Source of the DNA: Moritella sp. 24
Lineage (GTDB): Bacteria > Pseudomonadota > Gammaproteobacteria > Enterobacterales > Moritellaceae
Assembly: GCF_018219155.1 (NCBI RefSeq)
Contig: NZ_CP056123.1
Location: 62,001 to 126,000, forward strand
Length of the DNA: 64,000 nt
Direction: 5' to 3'
Positions 58,989 through 64,000 of the stretch are shown piece after piece. The translations under genes were made by a program, and so were the position numbers. The notes beneath the pieces were generated by a model. It worked only from the letters and a program-made list of their open reading frames with translations, had not been told where the DNA came from and made no database searches. Within the stretch, counting starts at the first letter, position 1; each line of letters starts with the position of its first letter.

Positions 58989-61301
58989 ATGTCCTTACTT
59001 TTATTTTTGAGCATTGCGACTCTCTTCCTTGGCCCTTATTTATGTAAATTTGTTGGCTCTAAATCCGATCGTTTTGCTTTCTTCGATAGCTTCATTTTTG
59101 TTTCCATCGGTGGTTTGGTGCTATTCCATATCCTGCCTGAATTATTGGAAAGTGGTGGTATTGCCGTTTTAGGACTGATGCTTGTGGGCTTATTTGGCCC
59201 AGGTATGGTGGAAAAAGTATTTCATAAAGTCGCTAAACAAACCCATTCTGTTACCTTAATATTAGGTGTTTTAGGTCTTGTTTTACACGCGATCACTGAT
59301 GGTGGCGCACTGGCAATTGAAGATGATCAAACCGCTTACCTGTTAGCGATAGGCGTTGTGTTACACCGTTTTCCTGTTGGCTTAACTGTATGGTGGTTAT
59401 TACGTCCACATTATGGCCGAGCGTTACCGTTAGCAGTGTTAACTGCGATGTCGCTTGCAACCGTGGCTGGTACTTGGCTCGGTGGCGAATTAATTGCCCA
59501 TGATAGCGGAAGCTGGTTAATTTGGTTCCAAGCGTTAGTGATGGGCTCTATTTTACATGTGGTCTTTCACCAACCGTATAAACAAGAACATGGTAAAGAA
59601 ACGCAACGTGATAAATTTGCAGCAGGAACTGGTAGCCTAATTGGTGCTATCTGTTTGCTTGCTGTATTACTACCGCATTGGTTGGGCTATGCACCGCATA
59701 ATCACGGTCCGGAAGAAACGGCTGTTGTATCGCAAGTTGTACCGCAAGTTGTGACTTCAACTGAACTGACAAATGATCACGAAGAACATGAAGAACATGC
59801 AGGACATGCAGGACATGCAGGACATGCAGGACATGCAGGACATGCAGGACATGCAGGACATGACGACAACACTGGACATGACGACCACGCCGGACACGCT
59901 GACCATGCAGGGCACGATGACCATGTAGGACATGATGGCCACGCGGGACATGACAACCATGCAGGGCACGATGACCATGTAGGACACGATGACCATGTAG
60001 GGCACGATGACCATGCAGGGCACGATGACCATGTAGAACATGATGACCACGCAGGACATGACGACCATGCAGGACATGATGACCATGCAGGGCACGATGA
60101 CCACGCAGGACATGACGACCATGCAGGACATGATGACCATGCAGGGCACGATGACCATGTAGGACATGATGACCATGCAGGGCACGATGACCATGCAGGA
60201 CATGATGACCATGCCGGAAATGATGATCATGCTGGACACGCTCATGGAAGTGAAACGGCAGAAACATTATTACGATTTGTGAGTTTATCTTTGCATGCTG
60301 CTCCTGCATTGTTATTCGCCTATATTTTAACTTGGCTCATTAACATTGTTAAACCAGCATTCAACATGGTTGGACAGTTACGCAGTTCTGGCCCGGTTGC
60401 TGGTGCACTAAAAGGTACACTGATTGGTTTACCATTACCTATTTGTATTCCTGATGCGTCGGGGATGTATAAGCAATTAATCAAAGCTGGCTGTGGGTCT
60501 GCGTTGGCGGTGTCATTTTTAGTTGCATCACCTGTTATCGGTTTTGATGCGCTACTTATTTCATTGCCGTTATTGGGTGCTGAATGGGTTGGTATACGTC
60601 TAGTGATGGCTGTTATATTAGCGGTGACATTAGGATTACTTATTGGCTTATTGTTTAAAAAGCATGATTTGAATAGCGATACGAGTGTGACAACTGAGGC
60701 ATTAGAGCAATCTACATCGCGCCTTAAACGTGCATTTGAACATGGCTTTTCACATCTAATCGATCATACAGCACCTTGGGTATTGTTTGGTTTGATTGCG
60801 GCTGCGACATTTACACCGACAATTGGTTGGGAGTTCTTACAGCAAGAACCTTGGTTGCAGGTCGTGCTCGCAATTTTGATTGCCTTGCCGTTCCATTTCT
60901 GTGCAACTGGTATCACCCCTATATTAGCTATTATGCTGATAGCTGGTGTATCTCCAGGTGCCGTTGTTGCGTTTAGTTTGGTTGGACCAACGCTTAACTT
61001 AGACTTGTATCGTTTTATTAAAGACAATCAAGGTAAGCATATTGCAATGGCTGTAGTGATGGCGATTGTCACGGTGGCGCTACTTCTAGGTCTTGGTATT
61101 ATGTATTGGGTACCTGAATTACCGAAGCCTTGGTTAACAGTAGCACCGCATTGGCAAGATGATTGGTGGCGTTACTTGAGCTTGATTGTGGTCACCGTAT
61201 TATTCTCGATAAGTATTTTACGTCGTGGCGCTCGTAGTTTCATGTTGGAGTTATTACCGCATAGCTTTAGAAATGCGAAACCACATCATCATCACCATTA
61301 A
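58989..61301 (+). CDS. ZIP-like domain / His-rich linker / DUF318 permease fusion
   Basis: 770 residues. Residues 1-220 are a ZIP-like membrane domain with metal-site motifs in the positions expected of ZIP helices 4 and 5 (VLHAITDGGALA and VLHRFPVGLTVWW). Residues about 258-420 are a soluble run of GHDDHAGHDDHV-type repeats with dozens of His and Asp. The C-terminal half is a permease of the DUF318 (SO_0444-like Cu/Zn efflux) type, with LIGLPLPICIPDASGMYKQL and LVGPTLNLDLYRFI, and ends in PHHHHH. Function should be zinc (or copper) movement across the inner membrane. Zur-like boxes upstream suggest induction in zinc shortage, which sits oddly with a pure efflux role. Confidence 0.8.
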   Translation: MSLLLFLSIATLFLGPYLCKFVGSKSDRFAFFDSFIFVSIGGLVLFHILPELLESGGIAVLGLMLVGLFGPGMVEKVFHKVAKQTHSVTLILGVLGLVLHAITDGGALAIEDDQTAYLLAIGVVLHRFPVGLTVWWLLRPHYGRALPLAVLTAMSLATVAGTWLGGELIAHDSGSWLIWFQALVMGSILHVVFHQPYKQEHGKETQRDKFAAGTGSLIGAICLLAVLLPHWLGYAPHNHGPEETAVVSQVVPQVVTSTELTNDHEEHEEHAGHAGHAGHAGHAGHAGHAGHDDNTGHDDHAGHADHAGHDDHVGHDGHAGHDNHAGHDDHVGHDDHVGHDDHAGHDDHVEHDDHAGHDDHAGHDDHAGHDDHAGHDDHAGHDDHAGHDDHVGHDDHAGHDDHAGHDDHAGNDDHAGHAHGSETAETLLRFVSLSLHAAPALLFAYILTWLINIVKPAFNMVGQLRSSGPVAGALKGTLIGLPLPICIPDASGMYKQLIKAGCGSALAVSFLVASPVIGFDALLISLPLLGAEWVGIRLVMAVILAVTLGLLIGLLFKKHDLNSDTSVTTEALEQSTSRLKRAFEHGFSHLIDHTAPWVLFGLIAAATFTPTIGWEFLQQEPWLQVVLAILIALPFHFCATGITPILAIMLIAGVSPGAVVAFSLVGPTLNLDLYRFIKDNQGKHIAMAVVMAIVTVALLLGLGIMYWVPELPKPWLTVAPHWQDDWWRYLSLIVVTVLFSISILRRGARSFMLELLPHSFRNAKPHHHHH
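59790..60240 (+). repeat. In-frame minisatellite coding the His/Asp-rich linker
   Basis: Begins with about seven copies of a 9-base unit (GGACATGCA, encoding Gly-His-Ala) then about two dozen 15-base units (GGACATGATGACCATGCA-like, encoding Gly-His-Asp-Asp-His plus Ala/Val). All units keep the reading frame, so copy number can change without inactivating the gene. Confidence 0.9.
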
Positions 61302-61492
61302 ATTGTAATATCAATCTTGTTTTTACGAGCGTTGCGTCGACTAGTTGAACGACGCTCGTAGCGAGAGCAATGATTTAGCTGACGTTGTCGCCGCTCATGG
61401 CGATGACGTTGTTCCATAATAAACTCTCCCTCTACTTCAATAGTTTCTATTACCTCTGTGTCTTTATTTATTTGTTCTATGTTTGCTTCCAT
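61298..61492 (-). CDS. Possible small Arg-rich protein
   Basis: A 64-codon ORF on the minus strand, convergent with the transporter gene and overlapping its stop by four bases. The first part is acidic, the second Arg/His-rich (MEQRHRHERRQRQLNHCSRY). An internal ATG at 61417 has AGGGAG eight bases upstream, so a 39-residue product is also possible. No family recognised; may be spurious. Confidence 0.35.
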   Translation of the reverse strand: MEANIEQINKDTEVIETIEVEGEFIMEQRHRHERRQRQLNHCSRYERRSTSRRNARKNKIDITI

Positions 61493-61701
61493 GCTTCACT
61501 CACTTGTTGTTATATTGAAACAACGACTCGTTAATCATTGATTTCATAGTTTAACTCTCTGCTGATTATTTTTATATTTGCAAGGTTAAACCTGTTCTGG
61601 TTTACTAAGATTAGTATAACTAGATGAAAATGTAGCTCAAATTAAACTTACTCTTCTATCGTAAACAGGATGTTTATAAACAGAGTAATAAAGGTTATTT
61701 C
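61302..61701. other. Region between transporter and PilZ genes
   Basis: Holds a small minus-strand ORF described separately and an imperfect hairpin (ACGAGCG/CGCTCGT at about 61326-61360). The remaining 200 bases before the PilZ gene are AT-rich with nothing recognised. Confidence 0.5.
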
Positions 61702-62334
61702 ATGCCCAATAAAATGACAGATATTTTGACCGAAGATGAACTTAATTTATTACAGGAAGTAATCGATAGTCAGGCTGATGATACGAGTCAGGATGTGTCT
61801 ATTTCACATATTTCCAAACAGATGCTTAATGTATTAGCCCAATCAGATGATATTGTTTTAGTTGCGCAGAATGAGAAAGAGGAGTTTCGCTTTCCGCTTT
61901 ACTTGCTTAGTGATGGTTATAGCGATGAATTAAAAGAACTTGGTCCGCCTGATATTATTGATCATAAGGGGGGGGAAGGACGTTATTGGCGTTTATCTGA
62001 TCCCAAAGGTTTAAAGGTATTTGACCATCAAGGTGAAATTGTATTAGGTGTGGTAATGAATATATCGACATCGGGTTTGTTTATGCACTGCAGTGCAGAG
62101 CAACTCTTGTCTATCGATTTGAACCTTAAGAAAGGGGATAGTCTGCATTTTTATTTAAAGATCCCACAACGTGGTTTTCATTTAGTTAACGCTAACGTTG
62201 TACGTATTGAAAATGAAAATAATCATGCGAAAGGACTGGCGTTAAATTTTGATATTAATAATGAGTTAGCGTTGATATTACATAACTATATTATTGAAAA
62301 ACATGATTCATTGAATGATGAAAGTAGCAGCTAA
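61702..62334 (+). CDS. PilZ-domain protein
   Basis: 210 residues with a central PilZ-like beta-barrel: RYWRLSDP, then the VVMNISTSGLFMHC motif corresponding to (D/N)xSxxG of c-di-GMP binding domains. The usual RxxxR is seen only as RYWR, so c-di-GMP binding is uncertain. N-terminal helical region EDELNLLQEVIDSQ. Cytoplasmic, stand-alone. Confidence 0.8.
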   Translation: MPNKMTDILTEDELNLLQEVIDSQADDTSQDVSISHISKQMLNVLAQSDDIVLVAQNEKEEFRFPLYLLSDGYSDELKELGPPDIIDHKGGEGRYWRLSDPKGLKVFDHQGEIVLGVVMNISTSGLFMHCSAEQLLSIDLNLKKGDSLHFYLKIPQRGFHLVNANVVRIENENNHAKGLALNFDINNELALILHNYIIEKHDSLNDESSS

Positions 62335-62365
62335 CTTAAATATAAGTTAACTGCTTAAGTCATGA

Positions 62366-63496
62366 TTAATCGTTTAGCTCTATTTCACGAGCAACACGGT
62401 TACCATCAATTTTCACGCCTTCAACTTCAACATTGATGCCGTCGATAAAGTTAACCTGATTTAAACCGTCGTCATATGTTGTTTTAGCATCCGTTAATAC
62501 CGTTTGGCCATTGATACTAAATGAAGTCACCTTGCCTGTTGGTGTTTTGACTACGTTATTCACTGTACCATCTAGTTCAAACTCAAATTTATCCCATTCA
62601 TCATTATCTTTTTCATCAAACTCGATATCTGTTGCTAATCGATTATCACCTTGTCGCACTGAACTCACTTCGACCATTTGACCTGCAATTAAGTTATTAC
62701 GGCTACCGTCATCAAACTCTGTTTGATTGTTTACTAAGAAGCGAACGCGTGAGTTTAATTCAAAGCTCGTTTTATCGTTCGCAACCCAAGTGATTACACC
62801 TTCAACTTCATTGTTATCACCTAGGTCATCATAATCTTCAACATCAATCTCTGTTGCGTTGAACGTACCATTCGTAAATTCACCCTTTACTTCAACCCAT
62901 TGGCCATTTAAGAGTGTTTCATTATCGTCAATCTCAGCACTACTGTAGTTCACTGTAATGTTAGTCAATTCGAATGTATTAGAATTCAGATTAGAAATTA
63001 ATCCTTCTATTTCTGATTGGCCAATTAAATCTACATCATCAAACTCAACAACAGAAAGTACAGTGTAACCGCCATCTGCAGCTGGTAGAGAAGACACCAT
63101 TACCCAGTCACCAACATCAATATCATCAGATAAATTGGCAAACTGAAGGTCAACACCATTAATTGTAAATGTTTTATTCGTGTGGTTAATCTTTGTTACT
63201 GCACCTGCGATAGTTGGATTTAATCTAACTTGGGTTCCGTCTTGATCTGCTGTCGAAATTGTTACAGTCATGTCTTTTTTCAAGTCGACAATGTCTAGTT
63301 GTGTGCCGTTATAAACAATGTTGTTAGCGCTGTAGTTGTGGCCGTTTACAGTGATTTGATTAGTATTGAGATCAACCAGTTCAATTGTCCCTTCTACACC
63401 TTGCTGTGTTGGCTCAGTAATTGATGGACTGCTATCATCACTATTACATGCCATTAATGATGCTGAGATTACGGTCGCTAAAAATAATTTTTTCAT
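62366..63496 (-). CDS. DUF5666-repeat lipoprotein
   Basis: 376 residues; lipobox SLMAC at Cys17. The mature part contains about five repeats of a small beta-rich unit (VEGTIELVDLNTNQITVNG, IEGLISNLNSNTFELTN, VEGVITWVANDKTSFELN, LDGTVNNVVKTPTGKVTSF), matching DUF5666. Very acidic with many Asp/Asn, as for exported calcium-binding proteins. Divergent from a two-component response regulator 83 bases away, which could control it. Function unknown. Confidence 0.84.
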   Translation of the reverse strand: MKKLFLATVISASLMACNSDDSSPSITEPTQQGVEGTIELVDLNTNQITVNGHNYSANNIVYNGTQLDIVDLKKDMTVTISTADQDGTQVRLNPTIAGAVTKINHTNKTFTINGVDLQFANLSDDIDVGDWVMVSSLPAADGGYTVLSVVEFDDVDLIGQSEIEGLISNLNSNTFELTNITVNYSSAEIDDNETLLNGQWVEVKGEFTNGTFNATEIDVEDYDDLGDNNEVEGVITWVANDKTSFELNSRVRFLVNNQTEFDDGSRNNLIAGQMVEVSSVRQGDNRLATDIEFDEKDNDEWDKFEFELDGTVNNVVKTPTGKVTSFSINGQTVLTDAKTTYDDGLNQVNFIDGINVEVEGVKIDGNRVAREIELND

Positions 63497-63579
63497 GGTT
63501 GTCCTGATTCAAATAAGTTGGCTTTAAGATTTGAGCGCATAATATAGGCAAGCATGTGAAGCATTCGTGAAGGAACAAT

Positions 63580-64000
63580 ATGAAAGTTTTAATTGTTGAC
63601 GATAATTACAATATTGCAGAGACGATTGCTGATTACCTTTCTCTTACAGACATTACTGTTGATTTTGCCTATAACGGATTAGCGGCAATTAAGTTACTTG
63701 AGAGTGAACGGTTTGATGTCATCATCATGGATATTATGATGCCTAAATTTGATGGTATTGCGACGGTAACGAAATTACGTGATGAACTTCGATGCGATAC
63801 GCCTATTTTATTTTTGACTGCGAAAGATAGTCTTGCTGATAAAGTTGCAGCTTTCAAAGCCGGTGGTGACGATTACTTATTAAAACCCTTTGCGATGGAA
63901 GAGCTATTGCTGCGAGTTCAGGCATTATCTAGCCGTGGGGCTCGTCAAGATATTGCTGAATTAACCTTTGCGGATATTACTGTTGATAGTAAATCTGAGC
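63580..64000 (+). CDS. OmpR-family response regulator (3' end cut by window)
   Basis: The visible 140 residues form a receiver domain: MKVLIVDDNYNIAETIADYL, phosphoacceptor Asp51 in VIIMDIMMPKFDG, the LTAKD switch, and KAGGDDYLLKPF. The sequence after it (ELTFADITVDSKSE) is the usual start of an OmpR-type winged-helix domain. A Shine-Dalgarno AAGGAA is four bases before the ATG. The cognate sensor kinase probably follows beyond the window. Confidence 0.92.
   Translation, partial: MKVLIVDDNYNIAETIADYLSLTDITVDFAYNGLAAIKLLESERFDVIIMDIMMPKFDGIATVTKLRDELRCDTPILFLTAKDSLADKVAAFKAGGDDYLLKPFAMEELLLRVQALSSRGARQDIAELTFADITVDSKSE

Noticed and set aside
59790-60240. Possible CRISPR-like array
   Set aside because: Repeat units are directly adjacent without unique spacers and code in frame for a transporter linker.
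59647-60309. Long antisense ORFs (220 and 162 codons) opposite the His-rich linker
   Set aside because: Products of the GHDDHA DNA repeat read in other frames; no start signal or plausible protein.

Overview
The window looks like a chromosomal stretch from a marine, probably cold-adapted gammaproteobacterium, closest in style to Moritella, Psychromonas or Shewanella. The DNA is AT-rich. Protein sequences match gammaproteobacterial families throughout, and gene order follows the E. coli/Vibrio 84-88 minute region: gppA/ppx-rhlB-trxA-rho, ubiD-fre, hemYXDC, cyaA, cyaY-lptM-lysA-dapF-DUF484-xerC-yigB-uvrD, rarD-yigI, recQ, polA-spf-engB-(cyt c4)-yihI-hemN. No insertion sequence, prophage or CRISPR array was seen. 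The genus is an inference, not a computed result.

Layout: 1-1.9 kb, aldehyde dehydrogenase (cut by the window edge) and a TetR regulator. 2-14.4 kb, core genes: hemB, ppx, rhlB, trxA, rho, ubiD, fre and the hemCDXY operon. 14.6-21.5 kb, a copper/silver efflux operon (small Cys/His protein, CusC, CusB, CusA, a Met/His-rich cytochrome b562-like protein) behind a MerR/CueR-type promoter. 21.6-22.7 kb, eight tRNA genes (Val-Lys-fMet units) with a strong promoter and a terminator. 23-25.5 kb, cyaA with a TTG start. 25.7-27.7 kb, two CsrB-like regulatory RNAs flanking a Qnr-type pentapeptide-repeat gene. 27.7-35.8 kb, the cyaY-to-uvrD string (uvrD has a LexA box) and a CpeT-like protein. 35.9-43.7 kb, rarD, a thioesterase and an unusual four-gene operon (DUF4956, CotH-like plus beta-helix, VTC domain, unknown exported protein). 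43.9-49 kb, recQ, small proteins, a preQ1 riboswitch with yhhQ, and an acyltransferase. 49.1-52.8 kb, a RyhB-like sRNA with a Fur box, a DnaA-box/GATC cluster, polA and Spot 42 RNA. 52.8-57.1 kb, engB, cytochrome c4, yihI, DUF2489 and hemN. 57.3-64 kb, a HAD hydrolase, a DeoR regulator, a ZIP-like/His-rich/permease fusion behind Zur-like boxes, a PilZ protein, a DUF5666 lipoprotein and a response regulator cut by the window end.

The main interest is a conserved chromosomal backbone interrupted by several accessory modules: copper operon plus tRNAs between hemC and cyaA, CsrB-qnr-CsrB between cyaA and cyaY, and the DUF4956/CotH/VTC operon between yigI and recQ. The window also carries four probable regulatory RNAs (two CsrB-like, RyhB, Spot 42), which together link carbon status (CyaA/CRP, Spot 42, Csr) and metal status (Fur, Zur, CueR-type sites). 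The least explained system is the DUF4956-CotH-VTC operon, which has the look of a dedicated envelope or extracellular polymer/phosphotransfer pathway.
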